Shown one piece after another: positions 8,541 to 16,822 of a stretch of 64,000 nt of DNA. Numbering within the stretch: the first letter of the stretch is position 1; each line of letters opens with the position of its first letter. The notes under the pieces were generated by a model. It worked only from the letters and a program-made list of their open reading frames with translations. It did no database searches and was not told the origin of the DNA. A program made the position numbers and the translations under genes. The stretch lies in assembly GCF_003626535.1 (NCBI RefSeq), contig NZ_RBAL01000004.1, positions 62,001-126,000 on the forward strand, read 5' to 3'. The stretch comes from Streptomyces hoynatensis. GTDB lineage: Bacteria; Actinomycetota; Actinomycetes; Streptomycetales; Streptomycetaceae.

Positions 8541-8945
8541 ATGGTTGATCCGCTTTCGCTGGGGGCCGTTTCGGCGGCGGTGACGGCCGCGGCGAGTTCG
8601 GTGGGGACCGAGGCCGGGCGGGTTTCCTGGGAATCGCTGGCCTCGCTGGTGCGCCGGGCCTTCGGCCGTGGCGGCGAGGAGGCGGCGGGGGATGCGGAGG
8701 GGGCGGCAGGCGCGAGGGTGCTGCCACTTGACCCCTCCGAGCCCGGCCAGCCGGAGGAACTGGCGGCGCTGATCTACGGCAGGATCTTCCAGGACGAGGA
8801 GTTCGCGGAGGCCTACCGGAAGTGGTGGCACAGCAGCGAGGCCGTGGTGGGCATGGGCGGCGTCCAGGTGAACAACACGGTCGGCGGGCACGCCCGGGTG
8901 CAGCATCTGGTCCAGGGCCAGAACGTCACCTGGCACTCGCACTGA
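8541..8945 (+). CDS. Small putative cell-death effector with C-terminal amyloid-like (BASS/RHIM-like) motif
   Basis: A 134-aa protein. The N-terminus MVDPLSLGAVSAAVTAAASS is a hydrophobic, alanine-rich helix of the kind that starts fungal HeLo and bacterial Bell membrane-lytic domains. A helical middle (75-100) follows. The C-terminal 24 residues, V110-NNTVGGHARVQHLVQGQNVT-W131, are Asn/Gly/Gln/Val-rich and resemble bacterial amyloid signalling sequences. The adjacent NB-ARC protein carries a matching motif at its N-terminus 28 bp downstream, which is the known arrangement of an effector and its NLR. A lytic function is inferred from position and composition; no domain match could be run. GAGGTGGGGG precedes the ATG. 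Confidence 0.7.
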   Translation: MVDPLSLGAVSAAVTAAASSVGTEAGRVSWESLASLVRRAFGRGGEEAAGDAEGAAGARVLPLDPSEPGQPEELAALIYGRIFQDEEFAEAYRKWWHSSEAVVGMGGVQVNNTVGGHARVQHLVQGQNVTWHSH

Positions 8946-8973
8946 GCGCACCGCAGGCAGAGGCGGAGCAGCG

Positions 8974-11145
8974 ATGACGGACGAGAGGCCGCAGGCCATC
9001 CGCAACGAGCTGGCGCACATCGGTGCCCATACGGTGATTCAGGCCGGGGGCGACGTCGTCGTCCACGGCGGGATGGACCGCGGCCCGTACCGGCCCCCGG
9101 TGCCCTCCCAGGTGCCCCCCAGTACCCCGTGGTTCGTGGACCGCACCGGGGCGCTGGCCTGGTGGTCGGATCTGCTGCGCGGGACGGAGCAGCGCCCGGC
9201 GTGTGTGGCGGTGGTCAGCGGTATGCGCGGTGTGGGGAAGACCGCCCTGGTCCGGCGCATGGCCGAGGAGGCCGGGGGCCGGTTTCCCGGCGGCCAGATG
9301 CACGTCGACCTGCTGGACTGGCGTGGCGAGACGGGCCGTGTCGACGTCTCGGGCGCCCTGCGCGGGTGCCTGCGGGCGCTGGGCGTGACCGAGCCCTTCC
9401 TCCCGGCCGCCTTGCCGGACCTCATGGCCATGTTCCGCACCATGACGGCACAGTCGAGCGTGCTCGTCGTCCTGGACGAGGTGACCGAGCCGGCGCAGGT
9501 GGAGCCGTTCGTGCCCAAGGCGGCCGGCAGCGTCGTCCTGGCCGTCAGCGATGCCCGGCTCGCGGAACTGGTCACCGCCGGCGCGTTGCCCCTGCCGGCG
9601 GTCAGGCCGCTGGAGCGCACGGATGCCCTGAAACTGCTGGCCGCTCGGTGCGGCGAAGAACTGGTCGCCGCGGATCGCGTATCGGCCGAGAACCTCGTCG
9701 AGTGGTGCGGCGGCCTGCCGCTGGCGCTCGACCTCATCGCCGGGCGGCTGGCGCTCGACCCCGTCCGGACCCTGTCGGATCTCGTCGCCGAACTGGCAGA
9801 CGACGGCGCCCCTTCGGACGATTCCGCCTTACGGGAGACCCGTGCCGTGACCGCTGCACTCACCGCCGTGTACCGGAACCTTCCCGAGCGCTGCCGGCAC
9901 CTCTACCGAGGGCTTGCGGTGTTCCCCGGCAGCGAGTTCGACGCGGACATCGCGGCGGTGATCGCGGAGGTGAGCCCGGCCGCCGCCGGCCGGCTCCTGC
10001 GGGTGCTGGAGGAGGCGAGTCTGATCACCGCGGCCAGGGCGGGAGAGGAGCGCTATCGCTTCTACGAGCTGGCCAGGACCCACGCACGTGCGCAGGCGGA
10101 AGGGCGGCCCGAGGCCGAGCGGAGGGCGGCGCTGCGGCGCGTCGTGGAGTACTACCGGGTGCGGGCCGCGTGCGCCGACCGGGCCGTGATGGGAGACCGG
10201 TACCGCGTCACCGAACACGCCACGCTCCTGGCCGGTGTCGAGGACCCCTTCGCCGGCAAGGACGGCGCACCGGCGGCGCTGGCCTGGCTGTCGCGGGAGC
10301 GGGGCAACGCCCTGGCCGCGCTGCGTGCCGCCGTGGCCGAGGGGAGGACGCTGTTCACCGCGGCCTGGCAGCTGGCCGAGGCGTTGACCGCGCTCTACCT
10401 CAACCAGCGCTTCGTCCGCGACTGGATCGAGTCGGGCGAGCTGGGCATCGCCGCGGCGGCCGGGGAGCCGGACGGCGGAAACAAGCGGGCCGAGGTCCGC
10501 TTGAGCTGCCTGCTGTCGCGGCCCCTCGCGGACGACGGCCAACTGGAACGCGCCCGGGAGCTGATGGACCGAGCCGTGCCCCTGGCCGACCAGACCGGCG
10601 ACCTCGTTCTGCGCGCCTCGGCCCGGGAGTTCCTCGGACGCCTGTGGGAGCGGGACGACCCGGAGCGCGCCATCGCCCTCTTCGAGAGGAGCGCGCGGCT
10701 CAACGAACAGGCGCACGTGCCGCGTGGCGTCGCGCTGGCCGAGTACTTCATCGGCTGTGCCGAGACCGCCCGCGGTCGCCACCAGGCGGCCCTGGACCGG
10801 CTGACCCGGGCACTGCACCTGTTCCTCGCGCCTGAGGAGGGCGAGGGGGACCGGCGCATGGCGGGTCGGGCCAAGGTCGCCCTCGGCGAGGCGCACCGGG
10901 CCCTCGGCGACGAGGAGGCGGCCAGGCGGAGCCTGAGCGAGGGCGCGGAACTGCTGGAGACGGCGGGCGCGGTGGCCTATGAACTCCCCGCCCGCAGGCT
11001 GCTGGCCGGCATGGCGCGGGCCGACGGCGACCGGGGCGCCGAACGCGCACAGCTCGGCCGGATGCTCGACATCCTCACCGCCGGCGGCAGCCCGGACGCC
11101 GCCGCGGTACGCGAGCGGCTGGACGAGCTCGACGGCCCACCCTGA
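8974..11145 (+). CDS. NB-ARC/TPR STAND ATPase (NLR-like) with N-terminal amyloid-like motif
   Basis: A 723-aa signalling ATPase. Residues 9-33, containing RNELAHIGAHTVIQAGGDVV, form a short Asn/Gln/Gly/Val motif like that ending the preceding protein. The NB-ARC domain (about 65-330) has Walker A GMRGVGKT at 83-90, Walker B VLVVLDEV and the GLPLALDLI box. A winged-helix part follows, then helical TPR-type repeats (about 430-715), the likely sensor. The expected model is ligand binding, oligomerisation, templating of the N-terminal amyloid and switching of the small effector. Codon 286 (9829-9831) is TTA, so expression may be tied to bldA. It ends 13 bp from the convergent GT-B-like gene. Confidence 0.85.
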   Translation: MTDERPQAIRNELAHIGAHTVIQAGGDVVVHGGMDRGPYRPPVPSQVPPSTPWFVDRTGALAWWSDLLRGTEQRPACVAVVSGMRGVGKTALVRRMAEEAGGRFPGGQMHVDLLDWRGETGRVDVSGALRGCLRALGVTEPFLPAALPDLMAMFRTMTAQSSVLVVLDEVTEPAQVEPFVPKAAGSVVLAVSDARLAELVTAGALPLPAVRPLERTDALKLLAARCGEELVAADRVSAENLVEWCGGLPLALDLIAGRLALDPVRTLSDLVAELADDGAPSDDSALRETRAVTAALTAVYRNLPERCRHLYRGLAVFPGSEFDADIAAVIAEVSPAAAGRLLRVLEEASLITAARAGEERYRFYELARTHARAQAEGRPEAERRAALRRVVEYYRVRAACADRAVMGDRYRVTEHATLLAGVEDPFAGKDGAPAALAWLSRERGNALAALRAAVAEGRTLFTAAWQLAEALTALYLNQRFVRDWIESGELGIAAAAGEPDGGNKRAEVRLSCLLSRPLADDGQLERARELMDRAVPLADQTGDLVLRASAREFLGRLWERDDPERAIALFERSARLNEQAHVPRGVALAEYFIGCAETARGRHQAALDRLTRALHLFLAPEEGEGDRRMAGRAKVALGEAHRALGDEEAARRSLSEGAELLETAGAVAYELPARRLLAGMARADGDRGAERAQLGRMLDILTAGGSPDAAAVRERLDELDGPP

Positions 11146-11158
11146 CGCGCCTTCCGGC

Positions 11159-12850
11159 TCATCGCTCCGGCCACGGGCTCAGCGACACCTCACGCGCGCG
11201 CCCACCCAGCCGTACCCGGAAGGCGCCCGCCATCGGCAGTCCGGCCCGCAGGCACACGTAACCCACCGCCGACAGCACGGCGGGATCGTCGGGTTCCCCC
11301 CTCCCGGCCGCCCGCACCGTCCGGCCGTCCCGCGTGAGCAGCAGCGCGCCGCCGTCCGGCAGCCGGACGGCGGCGAGGGCGCAGCCGGGATGGCCGTGCC
11401 GAAGCGCCGCCAGGCGCCGCAGCGACTCCTCGGCCGAGGAGACCGGATCGCCGCGCGTCACCACCGACGCGCTCTCCGCCCATCCGTGTCCGCCGTCGGC
11501 GAGATCGCTGACGAGGTGGCTGAAGGAGCGGTCCGACTCCTCGCGTCCTGGCCGGGCCGCGGCGGGGAAGCGGCGCACCTCGATCACCCACGCCCCGGCC
11601 TCCCGGACCAGGACGCTGTTGATCACCTGCGCCGTGTCCCGGCGTCGTTCGGGTACCGGATCGGCGAACGCCGCGGGGCGGCGGACCGGTGCGGGCGGCT
11701 CCGCCAGGTGCAGCAGGCCATAGACGGCCGAGCGCAGGCGCGCCAGGGCCGTTCCCGGGTCCTGGAACGCCAGCCTTGCCAGCTCCCCGGCCGTCTCGGG
11801 GCGGTGGCAGGCCAGTTCGCTCTCGATCTGCTCACGCAGTCCCTTGGCCGCGTCCAGGCGCGGCGCTCTGCGCCCGAGCCCGTCCATCGCCGTGCCCGGC
11901 ACCGACTCCTCGCCGAAGGCCGCCAGCAGCACGGGGCGGCCCAGCGCCGCCGCGTACAGCGTCACGGAGCCGTGGTCGCCGAGAACGATGTCGCCCGCGA
12001 GCACGGCCGCCTGCCATCCGGCGAATGGCGGGATCAGCAGCAACCCCGCGTCCAGCGCCGCACGTTGCAGCGTGCGGATCTGCCAGGGGCTGTGCCCGAA
12101 CCACACGTTGGGATGCAGGATGGCGGCCACCGCATAGTCGTCCAGCGGGAGTTCGGCCAGCAGCCGCCGCGGCAGATCCGGCACGGTCCCGATCAGCGAC
12201 TGCGTTCCCCAGGTGGAGGACACCACCACCAGCCGCCTGCCGTCGCCCTCCTGGAGCCCCAGAGCCCGCCGGTAGCGCGTGCGCGCGGCACGGCTGTCCA
12301 GCAGCCGGTCGTAGCACGGGTCCCCCACGAGCAGCGTCCGTCCCGCGAGATCCGGCCGCGCGGCCGCCAACTGCCCGGCCTGCCCCGGGTGCGACACGGC
12401 GTACCAGGACCGTTCGCTCTCCAGCAAGGCGGCCGGGACGACCCCCGACAGACGCCGTCCCGGCCCCCGCGCGTCCGGGACCATCTTGTGGAACCCCACG
12501 CCGTGCGGCAACACCAGCACCGGGGCCCGCAGATGCCCGAACGAGGCGTTCTCCGTGGCCGTCAGCACCAGGTCGCACGGGCCCTCGCCCGCCTCCTCCC
12601 ACCCGATCACCCGCACCTTGTGCGCCCCGAGCAGGTCGAGGACCCCGCCGTTGAACGCCGAAGTGGAGTCGTACCCGAACAGCACCTCGACCCGCGGATC
12701 GTCCCCGAACAGTGCCGGCAGCACCTCAAGCAACCGCGTGGACGACGTCACCGTCCGGGCGGCCACAAGCACCGTGCGCTCGGGAAGGAACGTCCGCCAC
12801 CGGTCAGCACGGGCACCCACCGACACGGCCGGCGCTGAAGCCCCGTTCAC
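11159..12850 (-). CDS. GT-B-fold, glycerophosphotransferase-like conserved actinobacterial protein
   Basis: A 563-aa protein. The first ~380 residues look like a two-Rossmann GT-B fold: VLVAARTVTSSTRLLEVLP, PVLVLPHGVGFHKM, LVVVSSTWGTQSLIG, AAILHPNVWFGHSPWQI, and a nucleotide-site-like VLGDHGSVTLYAAALGRPVLLA. This layout recalls CDP-glycerol glycerophosphotransferases and related transferases. The last ~150 residues are a separate, unrecognised domain. Relatives in Streptomyces have been labelled 'translation initiation factor 2', for which I see no support. The GTG start overlaps the stop of a small repeat-coding frame (GTGA). Convergent with the NLR gene; donor and acceptor unknown. Confidence 0.6.
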   Translation of the reverse strand: MNGASAPAVSVGARADRWRTFLPERTVLVAARTVTSSTRLLEVLPALFGDDPRVEVLFGYDSTSAFNGGVLDLLGAHKVRVIGWEEAGEGPCDLVLTATENASFGHLRAPVLVLPHGVGFHKMVPDARGPGRRLSGVVPAALLESERSWYAVSHPGQAGQLAAARPDLAGRTLLVGDPCYDRLLDSRAARTRYRRALGLQEGDGRRLVVVSSTWGTQSLIGTVPDLPRRLLAELPLDDYAVAAILHPNVWFGHSPWQIRTLQRAALDAGLLLIPPFAGWQAAVLAGDIVLGDHGSVTLYAAALGRPVLLAAFGEESVPGTAMDGLGRRAPRLDAAKGLREQIESELACHRPETAGELARLAFQDPGTALARLRSAVYGLLHLAEPPAPVRRPAAFADPVPERRRDTAQVINSVLVREAGAWVIEVRRFPAAARPGREESDRSFSHLVSDLADGGHGWAESASVVTRGDPVSSAEESLRRLAALRHGHPGCALAAVRLPDGGALLLTRDGRTVRAAGRGEPDDPAVLSAVGYVCLRAGLPMAGAFRVRLGGRAREVSLSPWPER

Positions 12851-13020
12851 GCCGCCCCCGAACGCAACGTCATCCCATCCCGGCTCCCCGGCTCCCCGGC
12901 TCCCCGGCTCCCCGGCTCCCCGGCTCCCCGGCTCCCCGGCTCCCCGGCTCCCCGGCTCCCCGGCTCCCCGGCTCCCCGGCTCCCCGGCTCCCCGGCTCCC
13001 CGGCTCCCCGGCGTTAGCAT
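12847..13020 (-). CDS. Possible small repeat protein (GSRGAGEP octapeptide repeats) coupled to the GT-B-like gene
   Basis: A 57-residue frame starts at ATG 13020 with an AGAAAGGA ribosome site six bases upstream and a TTGACA just before that. Three copies of the 8-bp DNA repeat make one 24-bp, 8-residue unit, so it reads MLTP, about five GSRGAGEP units, then a short tail. Its TGA overlaps the GTG start of the large gene, a classic coupling arrangement. It may be a real leader peptide, or an accident of the repeat. Loss or gain of one unit would shift its frame. Confidence 0.35.
   Translation of the reverse strand: MLTPGSRGAGEPGSRGAGEPGSRGAGEPGSRGAGEPGSRGAGEPGSRDGMTLRSGAA
12882..13009. repeat. 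Perfect 8-bp tandem repeat, 16 copies
   Basis: Sixteen exact copies of GGCTCCCC (GGGGAGCC on the other strand) run without interruption, then a partial GGC. It lies 32 bp upstream of the GT-B-like gene's start. Perfect copies imply recent expansion or active slippage. The unit is not a multiple of three, so copy changes would alter any frame reading through it. Confidence 0.95.
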
Positions 13021-13357
13021 AGGGTGTCCTTTCTTGTCAAGTGTGGGTTGCTGTGCCACGTCTTCCTACGGTACGGCCGCCGCCTGCCGGCGCGGCGCCG
13101 CAGTGAACTCGCCCGTGGGGATGTCGGCCGGTGCGCGATACGCGACGTGCTGCCCCGCGGCGGGCGCCGCGCGGCGGGGCGGTCCCCTCCCGTGCGGCGG
13201 CCTTCCCGGTCCGCCCCGGAGGAACGGGCCGTCCGGCAGGCGCCGTTGGCCCGGGCGTGCTCGTCCCGCCACCCGCCCGCGCCGCTCGTTTCGCAGGCGC
13301 CCCGGCCGGGAAGGCCGGACGGAGCGGCCCGTCGCCGCCGTCGGGGGGAGCCTGGGC
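13021..13357. other. Upstream region of the histidine phosphatase; no supported gene
   Basis: The first ~40 bp are unusually AT-rich and contain TTGACA on the minus strand and TTAGCATAGGGT on the plus strand, so promoters in both directions are plausible. The remaining ~290 bp are GC-rich with only low-complexity overlapping frames. Nothing else was recognised. Confidence 0.5.
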
Positions 13358-13948
13358 ATGGCAGTGGAGATCGTGTACGAGACGCACGCGACGACCACGG
13401 ACAACGAGGCCGGCGTCTCGACCGGTTGGCTTCCGGGTCGGCTCTCCGCGCAGGGGCGGCGGGAGGCCCGCGAACTGGGGGAGCGGCGCCGCGGCCAGGA
13501 CCTCGCGGTGGTCTTCACCTCCGACCTGCGGCGTTCCGTGGAGACCGTTCGCCTCGCCTTCCCGGACGGGCGGCCCCCGATCCGGCAGGACGCGCGGCTG
13601 CGGGAGTGTGACTACGGCGAGTTGAACGGCGGGCCGTCCTCGCTCGTCGCCGCCCGGCGGGCCGGTCACCTCGAGGTTCCCTTTCCCGGCGGGCAGAGCT
13701 ACCGGCAGGTCCTGGACGCCACGGGTTCCTTTCTGCGGGAGGTGGCCCGGGAGTGGGAGGGGAGGCGTGTCCTGGTGATCGCCCACACGGCCAATCTGTG
13801 GGCGCTGGAGTGCCTGCTGGCGGGGGCCTGCCTCCCGGATCTGCTCGCGGCCCCCTTCGTCTGGCAGGCCGGCTGGTCCTACACGCTGCCCACCGGCTGG
13901 GGCGGGAGAGCCGGCGAGCCCGCCCCGCCGGAACCCCGGCCCGGGTAG
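13358..13948 (+). CDS. Histidine phosphatase superfamily protein with altered RHG motif
   Basis: A 196-aa phosphoglycerate-mutase-fold protein. The usual N-terminal RHGET is replaced by ETHATTTDNEAGVSTGWLPG, keeping the histidine that would be phosphorylated but losing the Arg. VVFTSDLRRSVETVRLAF, LRECDYGELNG and VLVIAHTANLWALE are the other conserved blocks, with the second His kept. Activity is therefore plausible but uncertain. ATG 13358 has GGGGGGAG upstream; longer in-frame extensions are low complexity. Stand-alone gene, convergent with the phosphotransferase. Confidence 0.85.
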   Translation: MAVEIVYETHATTTDNEAGVSTGWLPGRLSAQGRREARELGERRRGQDLAVVFTSDLRRSVETVRLAFPDGRPPIRQDARLRECDYGELNGGPSSLVAARRAGHLEVPFPGGQSYRQVLDATGSFLREVAREWEGRRVLVIAHTANLWALECLLAGACLPDLLAAPFVWQAGWSYTLPTGWGGRAGEPAPPEPRPG

Positions 13949-14006
13949 GCGCCTCCCGGCCACCGGCGAACGGCAGCGGCCGGGCCGTGCGCGGCAGGCC
14001 CGGCGG

Positions 14007-14888
14007 TCAGCCGTTGAGCCTGGCCGCCTGCACCAGCCGCCCGGTCACCGCGTCGAGGGTCGGCCAGGGCGGGCCCTGCCGCAGCAGGCGGAGGAGTTCC
14101 TCCCCGAATCGCCGCCCGTGGGGAAACTGGTCGCCACGCTCCCAGCGCCACGCCGCGACCATCGCGAGAACGAGGTGCCGGCACTCGTCCAGCAGCCCTC
14201 GGTCGACGTTCGGGTAGTGCGCGCAGACCGCCTCGGGCACGTGGGCGAGGTCGAACTCGACGGGTCCGCGGCAGCACGTTTCGAGGTCGATGACCAACGG
14301 CCCGTCTGCCGTGGCGAGCACATTGCCCGGATGCGGCTCGCCGTGGAGCAGCTGCTCCGCGGCGCCGCGCTCCTCGATCGCCCGCCGCAGGCTCGTCAGG
14401 CTGCCGCCGAGGAACGCGCGGTCGCTGTCGGCGAGTTCCGGGGAGAGGTGCGGGTCGGCAACGATCTTCTCCGCATCCGCGATCCGGTCCGTGAACCGCG
14501 GGCTCGCCATCTCGACCCGGCGCATGCCGGCGTGCAGCCGCTCCAGCGTCTTGGCGTAGTCGGCCGGTGCGAGTGGGGGCGGCACGGGCTCGTAGTAGGT
14601 CCACAGCGTCACGGCGAAGCCCTCGCGCGTGTACACCCGCGGGTCCACCCGGGGCTCCAAGGGGCACACCGGGCAGCCGGCCTCGGCGAGGCGTTGCGCG
14701 AGCTCGACTTCGAACTCTGCGACCTCCTGCCCGACCGGGGCGACCCGGGCGAAGACGTCGCACGGCGTCAGCCGCAGCGCCAGCTTGTTCGAGTTGTGCA
14801 GGACGGTCGCGTGCTCGGCCGGCAGGCCGAGCGAAGCGGCGACCGACGTCGCAGCCGCGATCGCACGCGTGATGTCGGGCCTCTCCAC
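14007..14888 (-). CDS. Aminoglycoside phosphotransferase-like kinase
   Basis: A 293-aa APH-fold protein. The catalytic loop LLHGEPHPGNVL and the metal-binding LVIDLETCC, followed by GPVEFDLAHVPEAV, are characteristic. The N-terminal lobe (LALRLTPCDVFARVAP) lacks an obvious ATP-loop signature, as is common in the family. Such proteins phosphorylate small molecules including antibiotics, choline or homoserine-type substrates; sequence does not show which. Single gene with no clear operon partner. Confidence 0.82.
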   Translation of the reverse strand: MERPDITRAIAAATSVAASLGLPAEHATVLHNSNKLALRLTPCDVFARVAPVGQEVAEFEVELAQRLAEAGCPVCPLEPRVDPRVYTREGFAVTLWTYYEPVPPPLAPADYAKTLERLHAGMRRVEMASPRFTDRIADAEKIVADPHLSPELADSDRAFLGGSLTSLRRAIEERGAAEQLLHGEPHPGNVLATADGPLVIDLETCCRGPVEFDLAHVPEAVCAHYPNVDRGLLDECRHLVLAMVAAWRWERGDQFPHGRRFGEELLRLLRQGPPWPTLDAVTGRLVQAARLNG

Positions 14889-15092
14889 CCCCGCATGCTG
14901 TCAACGAGCGTGACCTGGTGCCAACGGAATTACCGTGGCCCGCGCGGCGGGGCGGCGGCCGGCCGCCCTCCCGGAACCCCGGAACTCCCGGAACCCCGGG
15001 AACTCCGGGGGCGAGGGGCGGACGGGCCGGCCGACGGGCCCGCGTCGACGGCGGTCAGGAACCGCGGGTTCGGCGCGTGGCGTCGATGCCCG

Positions 15093-15980
15093 TCACGGCC
15101 GGGCCGGGCGGTCCGCCCTGTCCGGCCGGGTCGCCGCCCAGGCCGCGGCGATCACGGGGCGGTGTACGTCGGCCCGCCGGATGCAGACGCCGATGGTGAG
15201 CCGGTCCGGGGCGGGCGAGACGGGCACCTGCCGCAGCCTGGGGCGGAGCCCGCTGTGCCGGAGGACGAGAGCGGGGACGATGCCGGTGCCGTAGCCCAGC
15301 GCGACCAGGGTGAGCAGCGCCTCGTGGCCGTCGGTCTCGGCGGCGATGTGCGGGCGGATGCCCAGGCCCCGGAAGTACTGGTCCGCGGCGGTGCGTACGA
15401 GTCCCTGCCGTGGCAGGACGAAGGGCTCCGCCGCGGCGGTGAACTCCTCGCCGGCCGGCGCGGAACCGGCCCGGACGAGGACGAGGGGCGTCCTGGTGAT
15501 CTCCCGGGCGAGCACGGTGGCGGGTATCCGCGCCGGGAGGGCCGCGACGGCGAGGTCGGCCTCGCCCTGGTCGAGTCGGGCGAGAGCGGCCGCGGCGTCA
15601 CCGGTCCGCAGGGAGACGGTCACGCGCGGGTGCGCGTGGCGCAGGGGGCCGAGCAGGTCGGGCACGAGGGTCTGGCATGCGGTGACGGAGGCGAACACCC
15701 GCAGGTGCCCGCTGAGATCGTCGTCTGCCGCGGCGTCGCTGCGGTAGCGGGCCCACAGGTCCAGGGCTTCGGCCGCGTACCTGCGGAAGGCGCGGCCGTG
15801 CGTGGTCAGGCACACCCCGTGGGGGCCGCGGTCGAGGAGGCGATGGCCGGTGGCGGCTTCGAGGCGCTGCACGGTCCTGGACAGCGTGGCGGGGCTGACG
15901 TGGCAGTCGGCCGCGGTGCGGGTGAAGCTGAGTGTCTCCGCGAGGTGGAGGTAGAGCCGGTACTGGTCGTGGTCCTGCAC
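15093..15980 (-). CDS. LysR-family regulator, IlvY-like
   Basis: A 295-aa regulator. The N-terminal HTH YLHLAETLSFTRTAADCHVSPATLSRTVQRLEAATG and downstream LSGHLRVFASVTACQTLVPDLL, RTGDAAAALARLDQGEADLA and DGHEALLTLVALGYG follow E. coli IlvY closely, including the segments that sense acetohydroxy acids there. ilvC, the usual IlvY target, is not adjacent; the gene is divergent from an isochorismatase-family hydrolase instead. So the family is clear, but the inducer and target here may differ. GTG start with AAAGG upstream. Confidence 0.85.
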   Translation of the reverse strand: MQDHDQYRLYLHLAETLSFTRTAADCHVSPATLSRTVQRLEAATGHRLLDRGPHGVCLTTHGRAFRRYAAEALDLWARYRSDAAADDDLSGHLRVFASVTACQTLVPDLLGPLRHAHPRVTVSLRTGDAAAALARLDQGEADLAVAALPARIPATVLAREITRTPLVLVRAGSAPAGEEFTAAAEPFVLPRQGLVRTAADQYFRGLGIRPHIAAETDGHEALLTLVALGYGTGIVPALVLRHSGLRPRLRQVPVSPAPDRLTIGVCIRRADVHRPVIAAAWAATRPDRADRPARP

Positions 15981-16122
15981 CTTTCACCTTTCGCAATGCC
16001 GCGGTACGCACGTTGCCGTTGACGTAACTCCTGGCGGGAGCATACAAACGGGGCCTGTCACCACGTGCCGGCGACCAGCCGATGCGTGGATACCGGCCGA
16101 AGGCCGGAGCGTGAGGAGACCG

Positions 16123-16770
16123 ATGCCCCCCATGGACTACACCGATCCGCAGTGGCGTTCCTCGGCCCTGGTGCTCGTGGACGTGCAGCGGGACGTGCTC
16201 GACGACGGCGCCCTCCCGGTGGCGGGGACCCGCAAGGTGCTGCCGCGCCTCGCCGAGCTGGTGACGGCGTTCCGCGCGGCCGGACGCCCCCTCGTTCACG
16301 TCGTGCGGCTGTATCCGCCGGGCGGCACCGACGTGGACCTGCCGCGCCGGGCGGCCGTCGAACAGGGCCTCGGCGTTCTGGCGCCCGGCACGCCGGGCAG
16401 CCGGCTGCTCCCGGAGGTCCTGGGCGAACGGTGTGCCGAGCTGGATGCGGAACTGCTGCTTTCCGGGCGTCCGCAGTGGCTCGGGGCCGACGAGGTGGCC
16501 CTGTACAAGCCGCGTTGGAGCGCCTTCCACCGCACCGTCCTGGAGGACCTGCTGCGCGGGTGGAACGCGAACACGGTGGTGGTCGCCGGCTGCAACCTGC
16601 CCAACTGCCCGCGAGCCACTCTGTTCGACGCCAGCGAGCGCGACCTGCGCTCGGCACTGGTGACGGACGCCGTCTCCGGGGCGAGCCCGGAGCGGCTGGC
16701 CGATCTCGCCGGGATCGGCGTGCGGCTCACCGTCACCGCGGAGGTGGTGGCGGAGCTGGCCGGGCCGTGA
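16123..16770 (+). CDS. Isochorismatase-family cysteine hydrolase
   Basis: A 215-aa protein. The catalytic triad of the family is visible: Asp20 in ALVLVDVQRD, Lys129 in LYKPRWSAF and Cys157 in VVVAGCNLPNCPRATLFDASERD. The family hydrolyses amides or enol ethers such as nicotinamide, carbamates or isochorismate. ATG 16123 is preferred over GTG 16111 because GTGAGGAGA then serves as ribosome site. Divergent from the LysR regulator, which probably controls it; the 142-bp spacer would hold the operator. Confidence 0.88.
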   Translation: MPPMDYTDPQWRSSALVLVDVQRDVLDDGALPVAGTRKVLPRLAELVTAFRAAGRPLVHVVRLYPPGGTDVDLPRRAAVEQGLGVLAPGTPGSRLLPEVLGERCAELDAELLLSGRPQWLGADEVALYKPRWSAFHRTVLEDLLRGWNANTVVVAGCNLPNCPRATLFDASERDLRSALVTDAVSGASPERLADLAGIGVRLTVTAEVVAELAGP

Positions 16771-16822
16771 CCGGCCGGTCGGGGCGCCGGGGGTGAGCGG
16801 GGCGGGCCGCCGTCCCCGCGCC

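Noticed and set aside
11159..12850. Annotation as translation initiation factor 2
   Set aside because: No GTPase G-box motifs (GKT, DxxG, NKxD) are present; the protein has GT-B-like features instead.
12882..13009. Possible CRISPR array
   Set aside because: The 8-bp unit repeats with no spacers and there are no cas genes; it is a simple tandem repeat.
12486..13022. Plus-strand frames across the 8-bp repeat giving Pro/Gly/Ser/Arg-rich repeat proteins
   Set aside because: They run antisense to a well-supported gene and are produced in all frames by the repeat; no ribosome site or domain supports them.
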